Of a stretch of DNA of 37,010 nucleotides, positions 16,677-25,769 are shown piece by piece (the first letter of the stretch is position 1; every line of letters starts with the position of its first letter). The position numbers were made by a program, and so were the translations under genes. The notes beneath the pieces are model-generated. The model searched no databases and had not been told where the DNA came from. It saw nothing but the letters and a program-made list of their open reading frames with translations. The stretch comes from Roseomonas indoligenes (GTDB lineage Bacteria > Pseudomonadota > Alphaproteobacteria > Acetobacterales > Acetobacteraceae): positions 1 to 37,010 of the forward strand of contig NZ_JAGIZA010000031.1 in assembly GCF_017813365.1 (NCBI RefSeq), written 5' to 3'.

Positions 16677-18631
16677 GCGGCTCCACGATGCAGGCCGGCA
16701 CCGGCTCTCCGCTCGCGCTCGTGCTGCGCGCCTTGCGGCGCCACCGGGGTGTGGCAGCGGCCACCGCCATCGCCATCATGGCGGTTTCGGCAGTCCTCAT
16801 CTTCAGCCTTGAGCCCCGCTACCGGGCGAGCGCACTCATCGCCCTTGAGACCCGCGAGACCCGTTTCTCCGACGTCAGCGCCGTGGTCGCGAGCGCCGGC
16901 CGGACCATGGAAGCGAACATCGCCCGCAGCGAGGCGGAGATCCTGGGCAGCGACGGCCTCGCGCGACAGGTGATCGAGGAAATGGGATTGGCAGAGAATC
17001 CAGAATTCGCGCCGAAGCCCTCCCTCACCTCGCGCCTCATGCAGATCCTGCCCTTTGCCTGGCCCGGCTCGCAGGACTCCGCCGCCGTATCGGAGGCGGA
17101 TCGGGTAGAGGCAGTGCTGGCCGCTTATGCCAAGCGCCTCTCCGTCTTCAATGACGGACGATCTTACGTGATCACGCTTGGCTTCCAGGCGGCCGACCGG
17201 CAGCTCGCGGCGCAGATCGTCAATCACCATGCCGCGCTCTACCTTCAAAGGCAGCAGGCGGTGAAGGACAATGCCCTGACGGCCGCGTCCGACTGGCTGG
17301 AACGGGAGGTCAGCCTCCTGTCTCGCCGGCTGCGCGATGCCGAGGGGGCCGTCCAGTCCTACCGCGCCGAGCACCGCCTCTTCACCGTCCGCGGCACGAC
17401 CGTCGTGCAGCAGCAGCTCGCCGAGTTCGGCGGGGAGCTGGCCCGCGTCCGCGCCGATCTCGTCGCGCGCGAGGCGCGGCTCCAGCAGGCCGGCCCGGCC
17501 CGGAACTTCGAAGCGGAGCTGATGCTCGCGCGGCTGAAGGAAACGGAGCTCGTGCGGATGGTCGGCGATCTCGAGCAGCAGCTCGCCTCGGCGGAGCAGG
17601 CCGAGGCTGCCTCGCGTGCCTTGGAGCGCGAGGCCGCCTCGATCCGCTCCCTCTACGAGAGCCTTTTGAGCCGCCAGAAGCAGGTCGCGGCGCAGGTCGG
17701 CGTCCAGCAGCCCGATGCCCGGATCGTGTCCCCCGCCGTGCCTCCCGCCCGGCCCGCCTTCCCCAACAAGCCGCTGTTCCTTGGCGTCGCGGCGATGCTG
17801 TCCGCGGGCGCGGCCCTGGGCGTCGCACTCCTTCTCGAGCGCCGGCGGCAAGGCTTCGACTCCCTTGCGTCCGCGGAGGCCGGCCTCGGCCTGCGCGCCC
17901 TCGCGGCGCTGCCGCGGGTGCCGCGCCGCTCGACACTAGAAGCCGTCGTCATGGAACGCTCCCGGTCTGCCCCGGCCGAGGCGATCCGAACGCTCCGGAG
18001 CGCGCTCGCATCGCGCTCCGGCCCCTTGCCCCGGCTCCTCGCGGTCACCTCCGCCCTGCCGGGCGAAGGCAAGACCTCCGTGGCCCTCGCGCTCTCGCGC
18101 AGTCTCACCGGTTCCGGGCTGCACGTCCTCCTGGTCGAGGCGGATCTGAGGCGGGGCCGCCTGATGAGGGACGCGTGCCAGTCGCGCTGCACCAGGGGCA
18201 TCCTGGCGGTTCTGAGAGGGCAGGCTTCGCTGGCCGAGGCCGTCTGCCCGGATGTCGTGCAGTCCCTCGACATCCTCGCCGTGGAGGGCGAGGCCGCGAA
18301 CCCGACGGACCTGCTCGAGGCCGGCAACCTCAAGCGGGTGCTCGCAACGGCGAAGGAGGTCTACGACTACGTCATCGTCGACACTCCCCCGGTGGAGGCG
18401 GTGTCGGACGCACTCCTGATCGGGCGCGTCGTCGATGGGACGCTTCTCGTCGTGCGGGCGGAGGTCACCCCCGCCGAGGTGGCCGCGGCCACAGTCAAGG
18501 CGTGCCGCGACGCTGAGCTGTCACTCCTCGGCATCGTGCTCAACGCGGCCGATCCGCGGCGTGACGGCACGCGGACCGGCTACCTTGGCCATCGCGGGCG
18601 CGGCTACACCAACGCCTATTCGGAGGCATGA
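16673..18631 (+). CDS. Polysaccharide co-polymerase / tyrosine autokinase (Wzc/GumC type)
   Basis: This 652-residue inner-membrane protein controls polymer length and couples polymerisation to export. It has a Wzz domain with a first helix at about 27-46, a long periplasmic coiled-coil region, and a GNVR-like end with the proline-rich stretch before a second helix (PAFPNKPLFLGVAAML). A cytoplasmic BY-kinase domain has Walker A PGEGKTS (around 462-468), Walker A' in LLVEADLRRG and Walker B in YVIVDTPP. Walker A' starts E-A-D rather than the usual D-x-D. The C-terminal tail has only three tyrosines (GYLGHRGRGYTNAY), a modest version of the usual autophosphorylation cluster. I start it at the ATG overlapping the previous stop; the longer upstream open frame lies inside the preceding gene. 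Confidence 0.93.
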   Translation: MSGSTMQAGTGSPLALVLRALRRHRGVAAATAIAIMAVSAVLIFSLEPRYRASALIALETRETRFSDVSAVVASAGRTMEANIARSEAEILGSDGLARQVIEEMGLAENPEFAPKPSLTSRLMQILPFAWPGSQDSAAVSEADRVEAVLAAYAKRLSVFNDGRSYVITLGFQAADRQLAAQIVNHHAALYLQRQQAVKDNALTAASDWLEREVSLLSRRLRDAEGAVQSYRAEHRLFTVRGTTVVQQQLAEFGGELARVRADLVAREARLQQAGPARNFEAELMLARLKETELVRMVGDLEQQLASAEQAEAASRALEREAASIRSLYESLLSRQKQVAAQVGVQQPDARIVSPAVPPARPAFPNKPLFLGVAAMLSAGAALGVALLLERRRQGFDSLASAEAGLGLRALAALPRVPRRSTLEAVVMERSRSAPAEAIRTLRSALASRSGPLPRLLAVTSALPGEGKTSVALALSRSLTGSGLHVLLVEADLRRGRLMRDACQSRCTRGILAVLRGQASLAEAVCPDVVQSLDILAVEGEAANPTDLLEAGNLKRVLATAKEVYDYVIVDTPPVEAVSDALLIGRVVDGTLLVVRAEVTPAEVAAATVKACRDAELSLLGIVLNAADPRRDGTRTGYLGHRGRGYTNAYSEA

Positions 18632-19545
18632 CGCGAATGCCCACTCGTGAGCCGCTGAGCGTCGTCATCATGACGAAGAACGAGGCGGAGCGGATCGGGC
18701 ATTGCGTCCGGAGTGCGCTCGCCGTCGCGGACGAGGTGATCGTCCTGGATTCCGGCAGTCAGGACGGGACGCGGGAGGCTGCCACGGCAGCGGGCGCCCG
18801 CGTGTTCGAGCAGCCCTGGCTCGGCTTCGTGGGCCAGCGCCAGCGGGCGGTCGACCTGGCCGCCCACGACTGGGTGCTGTGCCTCGATGCCGACGAGTTC
18901 CTCGATGCCGAGCTGCGCACGGCGGTGCAGCGCGTCCTGCAGAGCAGTCCCGATCCGAGGGACGGGTACGCCCTCGACCGCCGGGACGAGTTCTTCGGGC
19001 GCCTCTTTCCCTCCCTGAAAAATCAGCGCCGGAAGCTTGGCCTGGTGCGGCTGTTTCACCGCCGCCACTCCCGATGGAATCCGGAGCAGCTGATCCACGA
19101 GGAGGTGCTCGTGCACGGGCGCAAGCACCTGCTGCCCGGCGTGCTGGTCCACTGGCGCAACTTCACCCTTGCAGGGCAAACCGAGCGGCACGTCACCAAC
19201 GCCGAGCTGGAAGCGGAGCAGCTGGACCGTGCCGGCAAGAGCCGTCCCGGACTCAGGCTCCTCCTCATGCCCCCCGCACGCTTCGTCTGGATCTGGGCCG
19301 TGAAGGGCGGCTGGCGGCTCGGGACCGCCGGCTTCGTCGTCGCCGTCATGGGCGCCCATGCGGAGTTCATGCGCTGGGCCACGCTATGGGAGAAGCGGGA
19401 GGTGCGGCGGCAGGTGCTTCCACCGGCCGAACTCCTCGGCGGAGGCGACGGTCGCGAGTTGGACAAGGGTCCGGCGCCGGAGCCGATCCAGCGCGATCGT
19501 GCGGCAGCCGCATCCCTCCCCCACCTCTCCGGCTCCATCCGCTGA
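18628..19545 (+). CDS. Glycosyltransferase family 2 (WaaE/KdtX-like)
   Basis: This 305-residue GT-A enzyme starts LSVVIMTKNEAERIGHCV and carries VLDSGSQDGT and the metal-binding LDADEF. Further on, WNPEQLIHEEV and a C-terminal amphipathic or membrane-associated region (PARFVWIWAVKGGWRLG) match the WaaE/KdtX subgroup, which adds beta-linked glucose to lipopolysaccharide core or to exopolysaccharide units. Here its operon position points to the exopolysaccharide. Its ATG overlaps the stop of the co-polymerase and its stop overlaps the next start. Confidence 0.92.
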   Translation: MTRMPTREPLSVVIMTKNEAERIGHCVRSALAVADEVIVLDSGSQDGTREAATAAGARVFEQPWLGFVGQRQRAVDLAAHDWVLCLDADEFLDAELRTAVQRVLQSSPDPRDGYALDRRDEFFGRLFPSLKNQRRKLGLVRLFHRRHSRWNPEQLIHEEVLVHGRKHLLPGVLVHWRNFTLAGQTERHVTNAELEAEQLDRAGKSRPGLRLLLMPPARFVWIWAVKGGWRLGTAGFVVAVMGAHAEFMRWATLWEKREVRRQVLPPAELLGGGDGRELDKGPAPEPIQRDRAAAASLPHLSGSIR

Positions 19546-20879
19546 TGACGGCGCTTCCGGCCATAAGGCCCCTGCTCCGAGGTCTGCTCCGCGGAGAGGG
19601 CACGGGCTACGGCTTCGCGCAGACGATCGTCGCGCAGCTTGTCGTGGTGCTGTTCAACGTGGCGACGGGCGTTCTCACCGCACGCCTGCTGGGGCCGGAG
19701 GGCCGGGGCATCTTCGCCGCCGTGACGATGTGGCCGCAGTTCCTGGCCTCGGTCGCCCTGGCAGGGCTGCCTTTCGCACTGACCTACCACCTGCGCCAGG
19801 ACCGCGATCAGGCCGGAGGAGTCCTGGGTGCCTCCTTCCTCCTCGCGCTCCTGCTCGGGATCCTGGCGATCCTGATCGGCGTCCTCGTCATGCCGGCGAC
19901 GATGCGGGGGCGCTACTCGACTGAGGTCATCCTCTTCTGTCAGGTCTTCTCGGCGCTGACACTGGCGAACATGCTGTCGATGCTCGCGAAGCAGAGCTTC
20001 AGCGCACTCGGCCGGATCCGGACCTTCAACCTCCTCAGCTGGGCCGATCCGGGCCTCTACCTCGTCCTTCTCCTCGCGGTGGCGGCCACGGCGACCCTGA
20101 CGCCGGAACGCGCGGCCTTCTGCATGGGCATCCAGACCGTCCTGGTCCTGGCCTGGAGCCTGCTGCGACTGTTCCGCTACTGCAGGCCATCGCTCGCCGG
20201 TTTCCGGCTCTGGATGCCGAAGATCCTCTCCTACACCGCCCGGGCCTCCGGCGCCGGGGTCCTGGCCAACCTGGCCTCCTATCTCGACCGGCTCGTTCTC
20301 GTCGCACTGATCTCGCCGCACGATTTCGGCCTGTACGTGGTCGCCTTCAGCCTCTCCCGCCTGCTGATGGTCCTCCAGACCGGGGTCGGCGCGGTCGTAC
20401 TGCCGGCGATGATCGGAACCGGGGAAGCGGCCGCCAAGGCGCTCCATGACCGGACGCTCGTGGCCATGCTTCTCGCCATCACCGTCGCGATCGGCGGCTG
20501 CTTCGTCCTGGGCAAGCCGCTCCTCGTGTTCCTCTACGGCGAGGAGTTCGCGGGCGCCGGCCTGCTGATGGCCATTCTCGTGATCGAGGCGTCGTTCTCC
20601 TGCCTCTGCCAGGTGACGGCGCAGCTCTTCCTTGCGCTTGGCCGGCCGAGCTACGTCTCGGTCGTCCAGGGCATCGCCTTCTCTGTCATGGCGGTCGGCC
20701 TGCTCATCCTTGCGCCAGCCTACGGCGCGATCGGGGCGGCGCTCGCGGTCACCGCGGGCACGGCCCTCCGCTTCGTCCTGCTCCTCGCGGCCGTGCCGCT
20801 CCACCTCCGCTTGCCGCTGCGCCTCGCAGCCGCCTTCCGCGACCTGTCCACCCTCGTTTTCCCCGCCCGGCCGGCATGA
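19545..20879 (+). CDS. Polysaccharide flippase (Wzx, MATE-like)
   Basis: This 444-residue integral membrane protein has about 12-14 hydrophobic helices spread over its length. It opens with a FAQTIVAQLVVVLFNVATGVLTARLLGPEGRG stretch typical of the oligosaccharide flippase family, in which an LGPxxxG loop follows the first helix. It should move the finished lipid-linked repeat unit across the inner membrane. The chosen ATG overlaps the stop of the GT2 gene by one base (TGATG). It is flanked by glycosyltransferases and followed by the polymerase, as expected for a Wzx/Wzy pathway. Confidence 0.9.
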   Translation: MTALPAIRPLLRGLLRGEGTGYGFAQTIVAQLVVVLFNVATGVLTARLLGPEGRGIFAAVTMWPQFLASVALAGLPFALTYHLRQDRDQAGGVLGASFLLALLLGILAILIGVLVMPATMRGRYSTEVILFCQVFSALTLANMLSMLAKQSFSALGRIRTFNLLSWADPGLYLVLLLAVAATATLTPERAAFCMGIQTVLVLAWSLLRLFRYCRPSLAGFRLWMPKILSYTARASGAGVLANLASYLDRLVLVALISPHDFGLYVVAFSLSRLLMVLQTGVGAVVLPAMIGTGEAAAKALHDRTLVAMLLAITVAIGGCFVLGKPLLVFLYGEEFAGAGLLMAILVIEASFSCLCQVTAQLFLALGRPSYVSVVQGIAFSVMAVGLLILAPAYGAIGAALAVTAGTALRFVLLLAAVPLHLRLPLRLAAAFRDLSTLVFPARPA

Positions 20880-20888
20880 GGAGCTTCC

Positions 20889-22082
20889 ATGAGCAATGAT
20901 CGGAACGGTGGGGCCGGCCCCGCCGACGACCGGCCTGGAATCCTCTTCGTCTCGCCCGTCGTGAACATGAAGGGTGGTGCGGAGCGCGTTCTGATGCAGG
21001 CCATGGCCAATCCGGCCATTCGCCCCGTGCTGGCCGTGCCGGGACCGGGCGAACTGGCGGCCAGCGCGCGGGAGAAAGGGATCCCGGTCCACTTCGTCCG
21101 CCTGGGCGCGGTGGAGAAGGTACGGCGCAAGCCCACCCCGCTCGATCTGCTCCGCGCGGCGCGCGCGGCGCTGCAGTGCGCGGTGCAGATCGCGGCCGTG
21201 GCGCGCGCGGAGAATGTGGCGGCCGTGCAGACCAACGGCCTGAAGGTCCATGTCGCGGGGGCCCTCGCACGGGTGCTGACGCTCGGCAGGATTCGCCTGA
21301 TCCCGCATGTGCACGACATCCCCTACACGCGGCTTGAGCGCGCCATCTGGCGCGGCCTCGCCGCAACATCCACGCGCACCATCATCGTGTCCCCGCCCTG
21401 CATGCCCGGGCCACATCCCGCGAGGGTCGCGATCGTGATGAACGCCTGCGACAAGCCGCCCGCACCCACTGCCCGGGAGCGCCCGCCGACGCCCCCGACG
21501 ATCGGCTTCGTCGGGCGCTTCCACGCGTTCAAGGGCGTGCATCTCCTGCTGGACTGGTTCCACGATATGGCGCGGGAGAACCCGGACCTCCGGTTGCTCC
21601 TCCGCGGGCGCCCCTCGGACGAGAGCGCGGCCTACTGGGCCTCGCTCCAGCCCCGGATCGCCTCGCTCGGGGACCGATGCCAGATCGAGGGCTGGCGCGA
21701 CGCCGATGCCGATGCCTATGAGGGGATCGACATTCTCGTGGTGCCCTCCGCGACGCCGGATCCCTGTCCGCTGGTGCTGATCGAGGCGATGGCGGCGGCC
21801 ATCCCCGTGATCGGAACGCCGGTCGGGGGCATTCCCGCGATCATCGGCACTGGCGAGGCGGGGCGCCTGGTCGGAAGCACCAGCGAGTTCGCGGCCGCGC
21901 TCCGTGACCTCCTCCGTCCGGAAACATACGGGCGGGCGAGCGCGGCGGCTCTCGAGAAGGCGCGCAATAGCCACTCCCTGGGCGAGTTCTGGGCGCGCTT
22001 CAACGAGGAGTACCGGCTGGCAGGCGTGTTCGACGGCCATCGCGGCTTCTCCGGCGTGATCGCACCGCGCGTGCCCGCATGA
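20889..22082 (+). CDS. Glycosyltransferase family 4
   Basis: This 397-residue GT-B protein has the acceptor-side motif ILFVSPVVNMKGGAERVLMQ and a donor-binding half with GFVGRFHAFKGVHLLLD, LLLRGRP, the glycine-rich loop and VPSATPDPCPLVLIEAMAAAIPVIGTPVGG, the conserved E-x7-E-like region of GT4 enzymes. The ATG follows the flippase stop by nine bases, with GAGGAG as ribosome site. Its end overlaps the polymerase start by four bases. The sugar and linkage are unknown. Confidence 0.92.
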   Translation: MSNDRNGGAGPADDRPGILFVSPVVNMKGGAERVLMQAMANPAIRPVLAVPGPGELAASAREKGIPVHFVRLGAVEKVRRKPTPLDLLRAARAALQCAVQIAAVARAENVAAVQTNGLKVHVAGALARVLTLGRIRLIPHVHDIPYTRLERAIWRGLAATSTRTIIVSPPCMPGPHPARVAIVMNACDKPPAPTARERPPTPPTIGFVGRFHAFKGVHLLLDWFHDMARENPDLRLLLRGRPSDESAAYWASLQPRIASLGDRCQIEGWRDADADAYEGIDILVVPSATPDPCPLVLIEAMAAAIPVIGTPVGGIPAIIGTGEAGRLVGSTSEFAAALRDLLRPETYGRASAAALEKARNSHSLGEFWARFNEEYRLAGVFDGHRGFSGVIAPRVPA

Positions 22083-23515
22083 GCGCTTCGGCCGAGGCGG
22101 GCCGCTGGTACGACGCGGCCCCTCATCCCGTGCTGTCACGTGATGCGGGATTTGCCGTCGCGGTCGCCCTTCTCCTGCCCCTGGCGATGTACTCGGTCGG
22201 CCTCGGAGGGCTGACGAGGATCGCCTATCCCCTCAGCGCGCTCGCGGCAGGCTGGTATCTCTGGTCCAGGAAATCGCCCTGGTATGTCGGCCTGTGCGTC
22301 TGGCTCTTCTGCGCCTCGCCGCTGATCCGGCGCCTGCACGATTATGGCGCGGGGTTCGACGTGGCGAGCCCGATCCTCCTCGCGCCCTACCTCGCCATGG
22401 GCTGGGCAGTGCTGTCCGGACTCGGTCTCTGCATCCGTGGGGGCGAGCGCCTCGCCACCCCTTTCGCGATCTTCGTCCTTTGCGTGCTCTACGGCTTCGT
22501 AATCGCCGTCCTCGATGGCCGGCTGGTCTCCGGCGCCGTGGACCTCCTGAAGTGGACCGCCGGTCCCTTCATGGCGCTCTACCTGATCACGGTGGCGGCG
22601 AAGCAGGCCGATCACCACCGGGTGGTGGTCACGAGCTTCATCGCCGCCGCCCCGGCCATGGCGTGCTACGGCATCCTCCAGTTCATCTCCCCGCTTCCCT
22701 GGGACCTCGAGTGGTCGCGCGAAATGCTGCAGATGGGCGTCGAGGCCATGGGAAGGCCTGAGCCCTTCGAGCTGCGGGTCTACGCGACGATGCATTCGCC
22801 GGGGTCGCTTGGCTCCTACCTCATGGTGGGCCTGCTCACGCTGATCGGCGCGCCGCTTCCCATCGCCCTCCCCGGCATCGTCCTTGCCGTGCTCGGCCTC
22901 GCCCTGGCCCAGTATCGCACGATCTGGGCGGGATCGATGGTCGGCCTGCTCGTACTGGCCCTCGCCGGCCCCGCGCGGGAGAAGTTCCGCCTCGTGCTCG
23001 GCGCCCTGCTCCTGGTGACCACCTTCGGCTCGCTCGTGACCATCCCCGAGGTCCAGGAAACGCTCAGCCAGCGGGTCCGCTCCATCACGGAGCTCCAGTC
23101 CGACGCGAGCGGCGAGGACCGGCTCTCCCAGTACACGCGCTTCCTCGATGAGGACCGCAACCTGCTCGTCGGACAGGGGATCGCCTCGAACGGCTTCATG
23201 CGGCAGCTCGACAAGCAGAAGGCCACCGTGATCGACAGCGGGATCCTTGAGACCTACGCGGCACTGGGCCTGTTCGTCGGCACCATCCTCCTCGCCTGCC
23301 TGGCCTGCATCTGCTGGAGGACGATCACCCTGCCGGCGGCCCTGGTCCCGCACGCCTACCTGTACCGTTCCGTCGTCCTCGCAACCGCGGTGCAAATCCC
23401 GTTCGGGACCGTCTATGTCGGCGAATCCGGCTTCACGATGTGGGTCTTCATCGGCCTCGCATGCGCCGCCGCACGATCACTCGGCACCACCGGCGGGAAT
23501 GCGAACCTGTCATGA
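22079..23515 (+). CDS. O-antigen ligase/polymerase-like protein (Wzy)
   Basis: This 478-residue membrane protein has about ten to twelve hydrophobic helices and a large periplasmic loop (about 330-385, SITELQSDASGEDRLSQYTR and onward). That loop has the R-x-x-x-W/Y and G-x-G features seen in Wzy_C/O-antigen-ligase proteins, with LVGQGIASNGF after it. It should polymerise lipid-linked repeat units on the periplasmic side. The assignment rests on topology, the loop motif and its place directly after the flippase and GT4; these proteins diverge quickly in sequence. Confidence 0.85.
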   Translation: MSASAEAGRWYDAAPHPVLSRDAGFAVAVALLLPLAMYSVGLGGLTRIAYPLSALAAGWYLWSRKSPWYVGLCVWLFCASPLIRRLHDYGAGFDVASPILLAPYLAMGWAVLSGLGLCIRGGERLATPFAIFVLCVLYGFVIAVLDGRLVSGAVDLLKWTAGPFMALYLITVAAKQADHHRVVVTSFIAAAPAMACYGILQFISPLPWDLEWSREMLQMGVEAMGRPEPFELRVYATMHSPGSLGSYLMVGLLTLIGAPLPIALPGIVLAVLGLALAQYRTIWAGSMVGLLVLALAGPAREKFRLVLGALLLVTTFGSLVTIPEVQETLSQRVRSITELQSDASGEDRLSQYTRFLDEDRNLLVGQGIASNGFMRQLDKQKATVIDSGILETYAALGLFVGTILLACLACICWRTITLPAALVPHAYLYRSVVLATAVQIPFGTVYVGESGFTMWVFIGLACAAARSLGTTGGNANLS

Positions 23516-23617
23516 GCCGTCGCTGGGTGCACCAGGTGCCGCAGCCTTCCCGTCCCTGGGCAGGCCGATCCTTCCGCCGGGCCCTGCCCAACAATCCCCG
23601 CCTATGGAGGAGCACCC

Positions 23618-24796
23618 ATGTCCAGCCATAGCGGCGGCACCCGCCCCGGATCCCGCATCGACTACCTCGACAGCCTGCGCGGGCTCGCCGCCCTGCTCGT
23701 GGCCTACGCGCATCTTGCGTCCGACCTGTGGGAGCGGACACCCGGGTCCTTCGCGGGGCTGGGATCGGCGCTCCGTTACTTCAACCTTGAAGTCGTGGAC
23801 CTGGGCAAGGTCGGCGTGGTGCTCTTCTTCGCCATCAGCGGCCTCATCATTCCGCGCAGCCTGCTGAACGGCATGAGCGGGTTTCGGCTGGCCCAGCGCT
23901 TCGTCGTCACGCGCTTCTTCCGCCTCTACCCCCTGTACTGGGTGTCCATTCCCCTGGGGCTGATGCTGCCATGGCCAGAGGCGGATCGCGTCTTCAGTCT
24001 CGCGACAGTCGGTGCGAACCTGACGATGGTGCAGGGCTTCCTCGGCTTCGAGAACGTGATCGGGGCCTACTGGACGCTGCAGATCGAGCTCGTCTTCTAC
24101 GCCTGCTGCCTCCTGATGGCCCTGGGGGGCCTTCTCGGCCAGCCCAACAGGCGCTTCCACGCGTTTCTCGCGTCGGTGTTCCTGGCTCTCGTGCTGGCCG
24201 GGGCCCGCTTCCTTCTCGACCGCAAGTTTCCCGTGGCACTGCCCCTCGCCCTGGCCGTGATGTTCCTCGGCTGTCTCTGGAATAGCCAGCTGTCGCCAGG
24301 CGACATCGGCGGGCGGCGCTTGGCACGGCTCGCGCTGACAATCCTCGCCGTCGCACTACTCCCCATCTGCGTGCTGGCCTACTCGGCCGATCATGGGTAC
24401 GGGGAAACCTGGTACCGCTATCTGCTCAGCTACGGCCTGGGCCTCGCCCTGTTCACCATCGGCACCACCCGGGTGCGGATGACGTCCAGGCCCCTCGTTC
24501 GGCTCGGGGTGATCAGCTACTCGGTCTACCTGCTGCACCCCGTGGTCTTCGCTGCGGCGGAGCGCATCGGCTTCCATCCCCTGCAGATCCCGGCGCTCGG
24601 CGCGCACACCTACATCCTCTGCATCCTCGCAGCCACGGCGCTGGCCGGAGAGGTGGCCTACCGTCTCGTCGAGGCGCCAAGCATCGCTTTCAGCCGCCGG
24701 GTCACCCAGTGGCTCGCGCGCGAGGACAGGTATCCCGGCACTGTGCTGAACCCGCTTCCCGTCACGCGCCTCACCCCGAAAGTCCTCGACCAGTAG
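23618..24796 (+). CDS. Membrane acyltransferase, AcylT3/OafA family
   Basis: This 392-residue protein has about ten helices. The N-terminal signature IDYLDSLRGLAALLVAYAHL contains the R-x10-H pair (catalytic H32) of acyltransferase family 3. Also typical are VGVVLFFAISGLIIPRSL, RFFRLYPLYWV and the C-terminal YSVYLLHPVVF. These enzymes O-acetylate or otherwise acylate exopolysaccharide, O-antigen or Nod factors. It is the last gene of the rightward operon, about 100 bases after the polymerase, with a strong GGAGGAG ribosome site, so the polymer is probably acylated. Confidence 0.92.
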   Translation: MSSHSGGTRPGSRIDYLDSLRGLAALLVAYAHLASDLWERTPGSFAGLGSALRYFNLEVVDLGKVGVVLFFAISGLIIPRSLLNGMSGFRLAQRFVVTRFFRLYPLYWVSIPLGLMLPWPEADRVFSLATVGANLTMVQGFLGFENVIGAYWTLQIELVFYACCLLMALGGLLGQPNRRFHAFLASVFLALVLAGARFLLDRKFPVALPLALAVMFLGCLWNSQLSPGDIGGRRLARLALTILAVALLPICVLAYSADHGYGETWYRYLLSYGLGLALFTIGTTRVRMTSRPLVRLGVISYSVYLLHPVVFAAAERIGFHPLQIPALGAHTYILCILAATALAGEVAYRLVEAPSIAFSRRVTQWLAREDRYPGTVLNPLPVTRLTPKVLDQ

Positions 24797-24950
24797 CACC
24801 GTCACCTAGCGGGCACCGGCCGGTGGTCCGCCTCGGATCACGCGGCCTGCTGACGGACACTTCCGATGGTCTGGACAGGTTCGGCGAGGCCCGGTGGAGA
24901 CAAGCCGCGTCGCACACGCCAGAATCGCACCCAGAGGCCAGGGGCAGGAT

Positions 24951-25769
24951 ATGCGGGACCACGGAACATGGGCCGGGGCAGCGGCCGTCCTGGCAGCGCT
25001 GCTGCTCGCCCCTCCCGCGCGGGCGGATGGGCCGTGCGGGCCGGCCTATCCGCGCAGAACCCCGATCGACCTGTCCGGCGCCATTGCCGGGGGAAGCGCG
25101 CGGCCCCTCCACGCCTGGGGGCAGGCCAACCTGCAATTGCTGCCGGCCGAGGATGCCGGCGGGCCCGTGCTGCGCGTCCGCTACCCTGCCGGTTCCATCG
25201 ATCCCGGGAATGCGCGCGCGCCGCTGGGCGGCGCGGGATTCCAGCTTCCGGTCGGCCCCGGGGCGGAGGCGCGCTGCCTGCACTACCGGCTGCGCTTCCC
25301 GGAGGGCTTCGACTTCGTCCGCGGCGGCAAGCTCCCGGGCCTCTACGCGGGGGATGCACCGCGCGGCTGCTCGAAGCCGGAGCTCTCGGCCGGGTTCTCC
25401 GCGCGGCTGATGTGGCGCGGCAACGGTGCGGGGGAACTGTACCTCTACGCCCCGGACCGGGCGGCCCGCTGCGGGGACAGCATCGGGCGGGGGAGCTGGA
25501 GCTTCCCGCGGGGGCGCTGGGTCTCCGTCGCGCAGGAGGTGGTGCTGAACGCGCCCGGCCAGGCGGATGGCACGGTGCGGATCTGGATCGATGGGCACCC
25601 GGTGCTGAGCCACGGCGGCTTGCTGCTGAGGGAGCGCGCGGAAACGCGCATCGCAGGGCTCCTCTTCTCCACCTTCTTCGGCGGCAACGACCCGAGCTGG
25701 GCCTCGCCGCTGGATCAGCGTGCCGAGTTCACGGATTTCGGGATCTGGGACCCACCCGCCGCGCGCTGA
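24951..25769 (+). CDS. Polysaccharide lyase, family-14-like
   Basis: This 272-residue exported enzyme has a signal peptide (1-25, cleavage after PPARA). The mature protein carries the features of PL14-type alginate/glucuronan lyases: LRVRYPAGSIDP (74-85), HYRLRFPEGFDFVRGGKLPGL (111-131, with K127), GFSARLMWRGNGAGELYLY (148-166), IWIDGHPV and FSTFFGGNDPSWA (239-251). I chose the ATG behind GGGGCAGGAT; a start 57 bases upstream would place extra residues before the signal peptide. It converges on the Alg8-like synthase and their 3' ends overlap by 55 bases. A lyase next to an alginate-type synthase suggests that it degrades or edits that polymer in the periplasm. A sequence-only call cannot separate alginate from glucuronan or other uronates. 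Confidence 0.82.
   Translation: MRDHGTWAGAAAVLAALLLAPPARADGPCGPAYPRRTPIDLSGAIAGGSARPLHAWGQANLQLLPAEDAGGPVLRVRYPAGSIDPGNARAPLGGAGFQLPVGPGAEARCLHYRLRFPEGFDFVRGGKLPGLYAGDAPRGCSKPELSAGFSARLMWRGNGAGELYLYAPDRAARCGDSIGRGSWSFPRGRWVSVAQEVVLNAPGQADGTVRIWIDGHPVLSHGGLLLRERAETRIAGLLFSTFFGGNDPSWASPLDQRAEFTDFGIWDPPAAR

Noticed and set aside
19056-22139. Minus-strand frame of over 1000 codons across the GT2, flippase and GT4 genes
   Set aside because: It spans three well-supported plus-strand genes, and its composition (long runs of charged residues) is that of an antisense frame.
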